From Actinomycetes bacterium (GTDB taxonomy: Bacteria; Actinomycetota; Coriobacteriia; Anaerosomatales; Anaerosomataceae): 10,660 nucleotides of DNA. Of the stretch, positions 1 through 6,585 are shown piece after piece. Position numbers and translations under genes: made by a program. Every line of letters begins with the position of its first letter. Position 1 is the first letter of the stretch. The stretch lies in assembly GCA_021850085.1 (NCBI GenBank), contig JAJZRZ010000037.1, forward strand, positions 1 to 10,660. The letters run 5' to 3'. Under the pieces are notes generated by a model, which saw only the letters and a list, made by a program, of their open reading frames with translations, was not told the DNA's origin and ran no database searches.

Positions 1-32
1 CTGATCTGCCGCCCCTCCGCCCGGCACCCCAC

Positions 33-62
33 GGGGCCACACGACCGCCCTGTGGCCCCTTT
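33..62 (+). terminator. Probable rho-independent terminator of an upstream gene outside the window
   Basis: A perfect 9-bp inverted repeat, GGGGCCACA at 33-41 and TGTGGCCCC at 51-59, encloses a 9-base loop and is followed by only TTT at 60-62. The stem is strong, but the T-run is short, as is common in high-GC genomes. It would end transcription entering from the left edge. A structured-RNA origin is the alternative, since a tRNA/tmRNA-like 3' end lies 35-60 bases downstream. Confidence 0.5.
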
Positions 63-95
63 GGCAGCGTTCTCCTTTGGCGACGCAGGGTTTTT

Positions 96-121
96 CGGTT
101 CGAGCCCGCTCATCTCCACCA
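96..121 (+). other. tRNA/tmRNA 3'-end-like fragment ending in CCA
   Basis: The bases at 99-105 (TTCGAGC) fit a T-loop with the invariant TTCGA. They are flanked by CGG (96-98) and CCG (106-108), which pair as the loop-proximal three pairs of a T-stem. Then come CT, a 7-base acceptor-like strand CATCTCC (111-117), discriminator A118 and CCA at 119-121. The outer two T-stem pairs fail (TT at 94-95 against CT at 109-110). No complementary 5' acceptor strand (GGAGATG) is present at the distance a tRNA needs. It is therefore not an intact tRNA. It could be the 3' tail of a tmRNA that starts outside the window, an attachment-site copy left by an integrating element, or chance. Confidence 0.25.
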
Positions 122-162
122 ACGACATTATCGGGGCGGCCTTCGGGTCGCCTCGTCTGCTC

Positions 163-168
163 TACAAT
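163..168 (+). promoter_or_regulatory. Possible -10 element ahead of the small membrane protein and hemB
   Basis: TACAAT at 163-168 matches five of six bases of the sigma-70 type -10 consensus and lies 28 bases before the first ATG of the small membrane protein gene, giving a leader of roughly 20 bases. No convincing -35 hexamer sits 16-18 bases upstream (TTCGGG at 142-147 with a 15-base spacer is the best). The box is one of the most AT-rich spots in this region, which supports the call weakly. Confidence 0.35.
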
Positions 169-196
169 AAGGCCAGTCCCGCCGAAGGAAGGACGC

Positions 197-412
197 ATGA
201 TGATGGCTGCAGGCAGCTCGAGCCCGTTCCTGATCTGGTTCGCCGAATGGGGTCAAGTGGTGTACTTCTTCGCCCAGATGGTCTTCTGGGCGGCGATCGG
301 CGCGGCCGCGATCGTGGTCGCGCTCGAGTACCGACGGTTCGTGAACCACAAGGTGGGAGCACGTCAGGCCGGCGACACGGCCGAGCCCGCACCCGACATC
401 TTCGCGGAATAG
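197..412 (+). CDS. Small single-span membrane protein, unknown function, ahead of hemB
   Basis: This is a 71-residue protein. The start was chosen at the first of three consecutive ATG codons because GGAAGG (187-192) lies 4 bases upstream; a longer in-frame start at 77 has no ribosome site and would run through the -10 box and the tRNA-like fragment. Residues 1-15 are short and polar to aromatic. A hydrophobic, aromatic-rich segment (about 18-43, including VYFFAQMVFW and AAIGAAAIVVAL) should span the membrane once. A basic stretch EYRRFVNHK follows, then a polar acidic tail. It lies 78 bases upstream of hemB on the same strand, so co-transcription is likely. I do not recognise the family. One span plus a charged cytoplasmic tail resembles CcmD-like heme-handling peptides in size and layout only, and this is not a homology claim. 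Confidence 0.7.
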   Translation: MMMAAGSSSPFLIWFAEWGQVVYFFAQMVFWAAIGAAAIVVALEYRRFVNHKVGARQAGDTAEPAPDIFAE

Positions 413-490
413 CGGGGGCGTCAAGTCCGCCAGCCCGAGACGGGCGTCCTCGCCTTCCGGGCGTCCCACCGTCGCAGCAAGGAGAGCATC

Positions 491-1477
491 GTGGAGTTCC
501 CCGCATACCGCCCGCGGCGCATGCGCCGCACCGCCGCGCTAAGGTCGATGGTCCGCGAGACCTCGCTTGATGCCTCGGACCTCATCTACCCGCTCTTCGT
601 GAAGTTCGGCACCGGCAGGCGTGACGAGATCTCATCGATGCCGGGCGTCTTCCAGCTCACGCTCGACCAGCTGCCAGCTGAGATCGACGAGCTCAAGGGC
701 CTCGGCATCCCGGCGGTCATCCTCTTCGGCCTGCCGGACGTCAAGGACGAGGCCGGCAGCGGCGCGTTCGCCGAGGACGGCATCGTGCAGCAGGCGATCC
801 GCGTAATCAAGCGCCATGATCCGAACTACACCGTCATCACCGACGTCTGCATGTGCGAGTACACCAGCCACGGCCACTGTGGCGCGCTCGACGAGCATGG
901 CTGCGTGATCAATGATGTCACGCTTGAGATGCTCGCGAACACCGCCGTGAGCCACGCCGAGGCCGGCGCGGACATGCTCGCCCCCTCGGACATGATGGAT
1001 GGGCGCGTGGGCGCGATCCGCGCAGCGCTCGACGCCGAAGGGTACACCGACATCCCGATCATGGCCTACTCGGCGAAGTATGCGAGTGCGTACTACGGTC
1101 CGTTCCGGGAGGCCGCCGACAGCGCCCCCGCCTTCGGTGACCGCAAGGCCTACCAGATGGACCCGGCCAACGGCGACGAAGCTCTTCGCGAGACCGCGCT
1201 CGACATCGCCGAAGGCGCCGACATCGTGATGGTCAAACCGGCTCTTGCGTACATGGACATCATCCGTCGCGTGAAAGACGAGTTCGGGTACCCGACCGCC
1301 GCGTACAACGTGAGCGGCGAGTACGCGCTCGTGAAGGCCGCGGCCGCGAACGGGTGGGTCGACGAGAAGCGCATCGTGCTCGAGACCCTCACGGCGTTCA
1401 AGCGGGCCGGCGCCGACCTCATCTTGACCTACCACGCGAAGGGCGCGGCGCGGTGGCTGGCCGAGGAGCGGGCGTGA
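491..1477 (+). CDS. hemB: Porphobilinogen synthase (5-aminolevulinate dehydratase)
   Basis: HemB condenses two 5-aminolevulinate molecules to porphobilinogen, the shared precursor of heme, siroheme and cobalamin, in the cytosol. The product has 328 residues, the usual length. The two active-site lysines are visible: K196 in MAYSAKYASAYYGPFR and K249 in MVKPALAYMD. The zinc ligands are present as C120, C122 and C130 in DVCMCEYTSHGHCG, marking a zinc-type active site rather than the magnesium-dependent aspartate-rich type. Substrate-binding motifs such as APSDMMDGRVGAIR (164-177) and YNVSGEY (272-278) are intact. The start is GTG with AAGGAG at 479-484, 6 bases upstream. The stop codon overlaps the GTG start of the next gene by four bases (GTGA), indicating translational coupling. 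It belongs to a heme run with ahbD and hemL downstream. Confidence 0.97.
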   Translation: MEFPAYRPRRMRRTAALRSMVRETSLDASDLIYPLFVKFGTGRRDEISSMPGVFQLTLDQLPAEIDELKGLGIPAVILFGLPDVKDEAGSGAFAEDGIVQQAIRVIKRHDPNYTVITDVCMCEYTSHGHCGALDEHGCVINDVTLEMLANTAVSHAEAGADMLAPSDMMDGRVGAIRAALDAEGYTDIPIMAYSAKYASAYYGPFREAADSAPAFGDRKAYQMDPANGDEALRETALDIAEGADIVMVKPALAYMDIIRRVKDEFGYPTAAYNVSGEYALVKAAAANGWVDEKRIVLETLTAFKRAGADLILTYHAKGAARWLAEERA

Positions 1478-2853
1478 CGTCCGAACCGTCGCTCGACTGG
1501 AGGCGGCGCGGCCTTCGCTTAGCGGGCCTGTACGTGGCCGGCATCATCTCGTTCGTGGTCCTGTTGACCGCCGTCTACTCGCTGCCCCAGGCACCGATCG
1601 AGGCGAACCTGCGCGAATCTCTAACGCGCCTGCAGTACGAGGGTCCCTACGCGGTGGTGATGGTCGATCACCCCGCGTTCTTGCTGGACAACTACACCGA
1701 TGCGCTCATGGCCGACACCGCCTTGTCCGATTCCGGTGATTCCGCCTTCATTGCGGCGATGGCGGCCAAGCATTCGGTCCCGGGCACCGGCTCGCCGATC
1801 GACGGGCTCAGGTCCACCCTGGCGAGGGCGGATGTCGCCCGCGACTCGTACGCCTACTACTGGCACGGCTACCAGGTGCTGCTCCGCCCCGCCCTCGAGT
1901 TCATGACGTTGGGTGAGATCCGGCAGGCGAACGTGATCGCTTTCGGACTGCTGCTCCTCGGCACGCTGCTGTTCATGCACCGCCGGGTGGGGACGCGGAT
2001 CACGGCCTTCTTCGCGGTCTCGCTTCTGGCTGTGGGCGCCTACGTGGTGCCGCTGTCGCTTCAGTTCAGCGGGATGTTCTACCTCACGTTGGTCGCGACG
2101 CTTGCGGTGGTGGCCCTGCGCGCGAGGGGGCGGCTTCCCGCCGTGGAGACCGAGCTGTTCTTCGCCGTCGGCATGCTGGCCGCCTTCATCGACCTGCTCA
2201 CCACACCGCTCATCACCTTTGCGCTGCCGCTCGTCGTGCTTCTGGCGGCAGACGCGCGCAGGGCGGACGGCCCGAGCTTGGCCGCTGCGGGGCTGCGCGT
2301 GCTCAGGACCGGCGCCGCATGGGCCGTGGGGTATGCGGGCACCTGGGTCACCAAATGGGTCATCGCGAGCGCCGTGCTCGACTTCGACTTCGTAGGCCGG
2401 GCCTGGAATCAGGTCCTCCTCCGCACGGCGATGGATGGCGGTCCCCCCCTTGCAGGTCAGGCTCTCGGGTTCGCTCTATCCGACCTGGTCCCCTTCGCAC
2501 CGCTGTCGGGCCAGCCGCTCAAAGCCGCGGGTCTGGTCGCGGTCGTCGCGCTGTTGGCCTGCGGCGCGGCGTTCGTGTTCGCGCTCGCGCGCACCGGCAG
2601 CGAGGCGATGGAGCACGTGCGCCGCGCATCGGCGGTCCTGCTCGTCACGCCACTGCCGTATCTGTGGTTTACCATCGCCGCCAACCACACTGTGAATCAC
2701 CACTACTTCACATACCGCATCCAGGCGCCAGCCATCTTCGCGATACTTTTCTTCACAGCGGCCGCTCTGTGGCCTGAGCGTCCGGTGGCACCCGCGTCAC
2801 CGGTTGCCGAGGACCGCAGCGGACAAATGGAGCGCCGCTTGCAGCAGGGATGA
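1474..2853 (+). CDS. Polytopic membrane protein, GT-C-like, unknown function, coupled to hemB
   Basis: This is a 459-residue protein. The GTG at 1474 was chosen because it overlaps the hemB stop in a GTGA junction; an upstream in-frame ATG at 1354 would lie deep inside hemB. Residues 16-37 form a first membrane span. An extracytoplasmic loop of about 110 residues (39-150) follows, containing LDNYTDALMADTA and YYWHGYQVLLRPALEF. Roughly eight more spans lie within residues 152-433, ending with a polar tail. Near the C-terminus, PLPYLWFTIAANHTVNHHYF and TYR (394-415) recall a motif I associate with unnamed Firmicutes and Actinobacteria membrane proteins. Many spans with a large first outer loop are typical of GT-C glycosyltransferases using lipid-linked sugar donors, but no catalytic residue can be assigned. 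Its place between hemB and ahbD is odd: a heme-related transport or lipid-glycan role are both possible, and the latter fits the downstream envelope genes. Confidence 0.85.
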   Translation: MTSEPSLDWRRRGLRLAGLYVAGIISFVVLLTAVYSLPQAPIEANLRESLTRLQYEGPYAVVMVDHPAFLLDNYTDALMADTALSDSGDSAFIAAMAAKHSVPGTGSPIDGLRSTLARADVARDSYAYYWHGYQVLLRPALEFMTLGEIRQANVIAFGLLLLGTLLFMHRRVGTRITAFFAVSLLAVGAYVVPLSLQFSGMFYLTLVATLAVVALRARGRLPAVETELFFAVGMLAAFIDLLTTPLITFALPLVVLLAADARRADGPSLAAAGLRVLRTGAAWAVGYAGTWVTKWVIASAVLDFDFVGRAWNQVLLRTAMDGGPPLAGQALGFALSDLVPFAPLSGQPLKAAGLVAVVALLACGAAFVFALARTGSEAMEHVRRASAVLLVTPLPYLWFTIAANHTVNHHYFTYRIQAPAIFAILFFTAAALWPERPVAPASPVAEDRSGQMERRLQQG

Positions 2854-2895
2854 CCGACTCGTTGCCGCACAGCCGCCGAAAGGAAGTACGACCCT

Positions 2896-4188
2896 ATGCA
2901 TGACCGCGCAGACAACACCGGCGGAGTCCCGGTGAACGACAGCGAGCAGGACCTCGCCCAGGCCGAGGCCGGCTGCGGCGAGATCGGCCTGAACGTTCCG
3001 CTCGGCCATCCCGGCGGCCACCCCGCGGGCATCCCGATGGATCGTCAGCGGCACGGCGGCGCTCGCAGCGTGGGCTTCCAGCCCGGGGGCGGCCCGGCCG
3101 CGACCGCATACCAGGAGCGCACGGGCATCAAGGCCCCGCGCATCATCGCGTGGGAGATCACGCGCAGCTGCAACCTGTCGTGTGCGCACTGCCGCGCGGC
3201 CGCCGAGTTCGGCTGCTATCCCGGCGAGCTCACGCTCGAGCAGATCAAGGACGTCATCGACGACATCGTCACCATCTCGAACCCGATCATCATCCTCACC
3301 GGCGGCGAGCCGCTCATGCGTCCGGACATCTGGGAGATCGTGGACTACTGCCACGACAAGGGCGCCATGCCGGTCATCGGCACGAACGCCACGCTCATCA
3401 CCGAGGAGATCGCCGCCAAGATGGCGGAACACAAGATCCCGCGCATCTCGGTCTCCATCGACTTCGCCACCGCCGAGGGCCACGACACGTTCCGGGGCGA
3501 GCCGGGCGCCTTCGAGGCATCGATCCGCGGCATCAAGATGGCCAAGGCGCACGGCGTTGGCGTGCAGATCAACACGACCGTCACCAAGCTCAACGCGAAT
3601 GAGATCGAGCAGATCCATGACCTGGCCGAGAGCCTCGGCGTCGACGCGTTCCACATCTTCATGCTCGTGCCCACCGGCCGCGGCGAGCAGCTGCTCGATC
3701 AGGAGTTGCCGCCGGAGGAGTACGAGCGCGTGCTCACGTGGGCGTACCACCGGCAGAAGACCTCTCCGCTGCACTTCAAGCCCACCGACTCGCCGCACTA
3801 CTACCGCATCATCCGCCAGCTCGCGAAGGCCGAGGGCAAGAAGGTCACGCGCGAGGAGTACGGTCTCGACGCGATGACCCGCGGGTGCCTCGGCGGCATC
3901 ACGTTCAGCTTCATCAGCCACGTGGGCGATGTGCAGCCTTGCGGCTACTTCGACATGCAGCTCGGCAACGTGAAGGACCGCCCGTTCTCGGAAATCTGGA
4001 CTGACTCCAAGGTCTTCAACGAGCTGCGGGACTACTCGCTGCTCAAGGGCAAGTGCGGCGCTTGCGAGTACAAGGCCGTGTGCGGCGGGTGCCGAGCGCG
4101 GGCGCTGTCGGTGACGGGCGACTATCTCGCCGAGGAGCCGTACTGCGCCTACGAGCCGAAGGGCTGGTCGGCCGAGGCAGCGGGGTAG
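2896..4188 (+). CDS. ahbD: AhbD-type radical SAM heme synthase (Fe-coproporphyrin III decarboxylase)
   Basis: AhbD converts Fe-coproporphyrin III to heme b by two oxygen-independent decarboxylations, the last step of the siroheme-dependent heme pathway. The product has 430 residues. The radical-SAM cluster motif is CNLSCAHC (C92, C96, C99), inside a PRIIAWEITRSCNLSCAHCR context typical of AhbD; AhbC-type enzymes usually read CNLKCxHCY. TGGEPL (135-140) is the SAM-contacting motif. The C-terminal auxiliary-cluster region has C331-X12-G-X4-C349, then C387-X2-C390-X5-C396-X2-C399 and C417, a SPASM-like arrangement. Start choice: ATG with AAAGGAAG at 2879-2886, 9 bases upstream. Residues 1-80 precede the core and form a Gly/His/Pro-rich extension (HPGGHPAGIP, FQPGGGPAA); an internal ATG at 3037 lacks a ribosome site. 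It lies 42 bases after the membrane protein gene. A related NirJ or peptide-maturase radical SAM is the alternative, less likely beside hemB and hemL. Confidence 0.88.
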   Translation: MHDRADNTGGVPVNDSEQDLAQAEAGCGEIGLNVPLGHPGGHPAGIPMDRQRHGGARSVGFQPGGGPAATAYQERTGIKAPRIIAWEITRSCNLSCAHCRAAAEFGCYPGELTLEQIKDVIDDIVTISNPIIILTGGEPLMRPDIWEIVDYCHDKGAMPVIGTNATLITEEIAAKMAEHKIPRISVSIDFATAEGHDTFRGEPGAFEASIRGIKMAKAHGVGVQINTTVTKLNANEIEQIHDLAESLGVDAFHIFMLVPTGRGEQLLDQELPPEEYERVLTWAYHRQKTSPLHFKPTDSPHYYRIIRQLAKAEGKKVTREEYGLDAMTRGCLGGITFSFISHVGDVQPCGYFDMQLGNVKDRPFSEIWTDSKVFNELRDYSLLKGKCGACEYKAVCGGCRARALSVTGDYLAEEPYCAYEPKGWSAEAAG

Positions 4189-4241
4189 GCGAGCAGCGGA
4201 GGTGGGGTAGGGGCGCCGCGCCGGCGGATTGGTGTACCTTT

Positions 4242-4267
4242 GTCCACGTGCCTTGGCGCACGAGGAC
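4242..4267. promoter_or_regulatory. Inverted repeat / hairpin in the hemL leader
   Basis: Two 10-base arms, GTCCACGTGC (4242-4251) and GCACGAGGAC (4258-4267), are complementary at nine positions with a single A-A mismatch and enclose a 6-base loop, CTTGGC. It lies 30 bases before the hemL start and 14 bases before its ribosome site, in the 109-base gap after ahbD. As DNA it could be a repressor operator. As RNA it would fold into a stable hairpin, possibly a processing or attenuation element. No U-run follows, so it is not a classical terminator. A weak TACCTT at 4235-4240 could be a -10 box just before it. Confidence 0.4.
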
Positions 4268-4297
4268 CGATCGACGCTTCTTGGAAGGTGGTAGTCC

Positions 4298-5584
4298 ATG
4301 CCGGACCGCAACAAGTCGGCCGAGCTGTTCGAGGCGGCGAAACGCGTGATCCCCGGAGGCGTCAACTCCCCCGTGCGGGCGTTTCGGAGTGTTGGGACCG
4401 AGCCGGTCTTCTACCACCACGCGAAGGGCTCGCGGGTGTGGGACGCGGACGGCAACGAGTACATCGACTTCGTGGGTTCTTGGGGACCGATGATCCTCGG
4501 CCATGCCCCCGACACCGTCCTCGATGCGGTGCGGCGACAGCTCGACCTCGGTACGAGTTACGGCGCGCCCACCGAGATCGAGGTGCGGATGGCCGAGGCG
4601 GTCGCGGCGGCCGTACCCTCCATCGAGATGGTCCGCATGGTCAGCAGCGGCACGGAAGCCACGATGAGCGCCATCCGACTCGCCCGCGGCTTCACCGGCC
4701 GGGAGAAGTTCATCAAATTCGACGGCAACTACCACGGTCACAGTGACGCCCTGCTCGTGGCAGCCGGCAGCGGCCTTCTCACGCTCGGCATCCCGAGCAC
4801 GCCCGGCGTCACGAAGGGCGCCGCAGCCGACACTGTGGTGCTGCCCTACAACGATCTGGATGCGGTAGCGGCGGCTCTTGCGGCCGAGGGCGGTGAGGTC
4901 GCCGCGATCATCGTCGAGCCGGTGGCCGGCAACATGGGCGTCGTTCCCCCCGCCGACGGCTTCCTCCAGGGTCTTCGCGACCTGTGCGACAGGTACGGCG
5001 TCGTGCTCATCTTCGATGAGGTCATCACGGGATTCCGGGTGGCGCTCGGCGGGGCGCAGGAGCGCTACGGCGTCACGCCGGACCTCACCACGCTCGGCAA
5101 GATCATCGGCGGCGGCTTCCCGGTGGGCGCCTTCGGCGGCAAGCGGGAGATCATGGAGCGCCTCGCTCCGGTGGGTCCCGTCTATCAGGCGGGCACGCTC
5201 TCCGGCAATCCGATCGCTATGGTCGCGGGCCTCGCGCTTCTCGCCGAGCTCTCCAAGCCCGGCGTCTACGAGGAGCTTGAACGCAAGGGTGCGCGGCTTG
5301 AGACGGGTCTGCGAGCCGCGGTTGAGGCGGCGGGCATCGATGCGTACCTCACCCGCGTGGGCTCGATGGCGTGCATGTTCTTCACCGCCGAGGAGGTCAG
5401 GGACTGGACGTCGGCTGCCACGAGCGACACCGAGCGCTACGCGGCGTACTTCCGTGGCATGCTCGAGCGCGGAATCACGCTCGCACCGAGCCAGTTCGAG
5501 GCGACGTTCGTGGGTCTGGCGCACACCGACGACGACATCGATGCGATGACCGAGGCCGCTGCCGAGGTGTTTTCCGCGCTGTAG
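4298..5584 (+). CDS. hemL: Glutamate-1-semialdehyde 2,1-aminomutase
   Basis: HemL is a PLP enzyme that isomerises glutamate-1-semialdehyde to 5-aminolevulinate, the substrate of HemB, so this organism makes tetrapyrroles by the C5 (glutamyl-tRNA) route. At 428 residues it has the normal length. It opens with the family signature VIPGGVNSPVRAF (17-29). SSGTEATMSAIRLAR (116-130) binds the cofactor phosphate. FDEVITGFR (239-247) carries D240, which contacts the PLP pyridine nitrogen. The Schiff-base lysine is K268 in TTLGKIIGGGFPVGAFGG. NYHGHSD (144-150) and the C-terminal APSQFEATFVG region (396-406) are intact. The start is ATG with GGAAGG (4283-4288) 9 bases upstream. It is 109 bases after ahbD, with an inverted repeat in the gap, so it may be read both from the operon and from its own signal. 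The glutamyl-tRNA reductase partner is not in the window. Confidence 0.97.
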   Translation: MPDRNKSAELFEAAKRVIPGGVNSPVRAFRSVGTEPVFYHHAKGSRVWDADGNEYIDFVGSWGPMILGHAPDTVLDAVRRQLDLGTSYGAPTEIEVRMAEAVAAAVPSIEMVRMVSSGTEATMSAIRLARGFTGREKFIKFDGNYHGHSDALLVAAGSGLLTLGIPSTPGVTKGAAADTVVLPYNDLDAVAAALAAEGGEVAAIIVEPVAGNMGVVPPADGFLQGLRDLCDRYGVVLIFDEVITGFRVALGGAQERYGVTPDLTTLGKIIGGGFPVGAFGGKREIMERLAPVGPVYQAGTLSGNPIAMVAGLALLAELSKPGVYEELERKGARLETGLRAAVEAAGIDAYLTRVGSMACMFFTAEEVRDWTSAATSDTERYAAYFRGMLERGITLAPSQFEATFVGLAHTDDDIDAMTEAAAEVFSAL

Positions 5585-5648
5585 GAGTATGCTCTGTGGC
5601 GGCCGTCGCTGACCGAAGCGGCGCTCGAAGTAGGGGAGGCATTGGGGC

Positions 5649-6500
5649 ATGAAGGCGATCATCCCTGCCGCGGGTCTGGGCACGCGCTTTCTTCCGGCAA
5701 CGAAGGAGCAGCCGAAGGAGATGCTGCCCGTCCTGTCCAAGCCTGTGATCCAGTACGTGGTCGAGGAGGCCGTGTCGGCCGGCGTCGACGACGTGCTCGT
5801 GATCACCGGACGGGGGAAGCGTGCGATACAGTACCACTTCGACCGCTCGCTCGAGCTCGAGGACCTGCTCGAGCGCTCAAGCAACACCGATAAGCTCCGC
5901 CAGATCCGTGCGATACCGGACCTCGCCAACGTGTTCTACGTGCGGCAGGGACGCCCGAGGGGTCTCGGCCACGCGGTGATGTGCGGCGCGCCCCACACTG
6001 GCGGCGAATCCTTCTACGTCATGCTCGGCGACGTGCTCGTGCCGCACAACGACTGCCTGCCGCGCCTGCAGGCCGTGCACGAGCGGTTCGGCGGGTCGGT
6101 GCTGGCGGTGCAGCCAGTGGAGCGCCAGTACGTGAGCCGCTACGGCATCATCGGCGGCCATGAGATCGAGCCCGGGGTGTGGAAGGTCACCGACCTGGTC
6201 GAGAAGCCGCCCATCAACGAGTCGCCTTCGAACCTGTCGATCTTCGGGCGATACCTGCTGACGCCGGAGATCATGCGCATCCTCCCGCGCGTGGAGGCGG
6301 GCCGCGGAGGCGAGATACAGCTGACCGACGCGCTGAAGCAGTTGCTGCGCACGGAGGACATCTATGCAGTGGTAATGGACTGCGTGGGCTACGACACCGG
6401 TAACGTGCTGTCGTGGCTGGAGGCGAACATCTCGCTCGCGCTGGATACCGAGGAGTTGGGGCACCAGCTGCGTGAGAGCATCACCCGCCTCCTGAAGTAG
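5649..6500 (+). CDS. galU: UTP-glucose-1-phosphate uridylyltransferase
   Basis: GalU makes UDP-glucose from UTP and glucose-1-phosphate, feeding glycan, glycolipid and exopolysaccharide synthesis in the cytosol. The 283-residue product has the usual length. The nucleotide-binding signature is GLGTRFLPATKEQPKEMLPV (9-28). GRGKRAIQYHFDRS (54-67) and LANVFYVRQ (92-100) with GLGHAV (105-110) are GalU-specific. D128 in MLGDVL is the likely metal-binding aspartate. VEKP (184-187) has the sugar-phosphate-binding lysine, and GGEIQLTDAL (220-229) and YDTGN (248-252) complete the family pattern. These motifs separate it from RmlA-type enzymes. The start is ATG with GGGGAGG (5633-5639) 9 bases upstream. 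It is 64 bases after hemL on the same strand, with a 7-bp hairpin (5604-5623) in the gap and a possible TATGCT -10 box at 5588-5593. It may therefore share transcription with the heme run or have its own weak promoter. Functionally it belongs with the envelope genes to the right. Confidence 0.95.
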   Translation: MKAIIPAAGLGTRFLPATKEQPKEMLPVLSKPVIQYVVEEAVSAGVDDVLVITGRGKRAIQYHFDRSLELEDLLERSSNTDKLRQIRAIPDLANVFYVRQGRPRGLGHAVMCGAPHTGGESFYVMLGDVLVPHNDCLPRLQAVHERFGGSVLAVQPVERQYVSRYGIIGGHEIEPGVWKVTDLVEKPPINESPSNLSIFGRYLLTPEIMRILPRVEAGRGGEIQLTDALKQLLRTEDIYAVVMDCVGYDTGNVLSWLEANISLALDTEELGHQLRESITRLLK

Positions 6501-6518
6501 CATCCTCACCCCTCACGG

Positions 6519-6539
6519 CACCGACGCCCACGTGCGGTG
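6519..6539 (+). terminator. Possible weak terminator hairpin after galU
   Basis: CACCGACG (6519-6526) can pair with CGTGCGGTG (6531-6539), leaving one bulged G and a 4-base loop, beginning 19 bases after the galU stop. It is followed by ATCTTCC rather than a T-run. U-poor hairpins do occur as terminators in high-GC bacteria, so it may end the heme-galU transcript, but the case is weak. Confidence 0.28.
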
Positions 6540-6579
6540 ATCTTCCCGCTCGTCGCCGCTTGTGCCGTTCATGTCACGT

Positions 6580-6585
6580 TATAGT
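6580..6585 (+). promoter_or_regulatory. Possible -10 element for the CAP-domain gene
   Basis: TATAGT at 6580-6585 matches five of six -10 consensus positions and is the most AT-rich spot of the 186-base gap. The nearest -35 candidate, TTGTGC at 6560-6565, is only 14 bases away, which is short. A transcript starting near 6592 would carry a leader of about 95 bases that can fold: CGGCATGC (6592-6599) pairs with GCGTGCCG (6634-6641, one wobble), and AGGCTG (6646-6651) pairs with CAGCCT (6669-6674). Confidence 0.35.

Noticed and set aside
4214..4226. Hairpin CGCCG/CGGCG after ahbD as a terminator
   Set aside because: Only five pairs with a 3-base loop in very GC-rich sequence and no T-run.
2797..4365. 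Long minus-strand open frame of 522 codons opposite ahbD
   Set aside because: It is antisense to a clear radical-SAM gene, has Arg/Ala/His-rich composition without recognisable motifs, and arises from the codon bias of the high-GC gene on the other strand.
5604..5623. 7-bp hairpin (CGTCGCT/AGCGGCG, 6-base loop) ahead of galU as a regulatory element
   Set aside because: It includes a wobble pair, is modest in length for this GC content, and has no T-run or recognisable operator symmetry; recorded only because the hemL leader has a similar but stronger structure.
4043..5929. Long minus-strand open frame of 628 codons opposite hemL
   Set aside because: It runs across the ends of three real plus-strand genes, has no family motif and low-complexity composition; a shadow frame.
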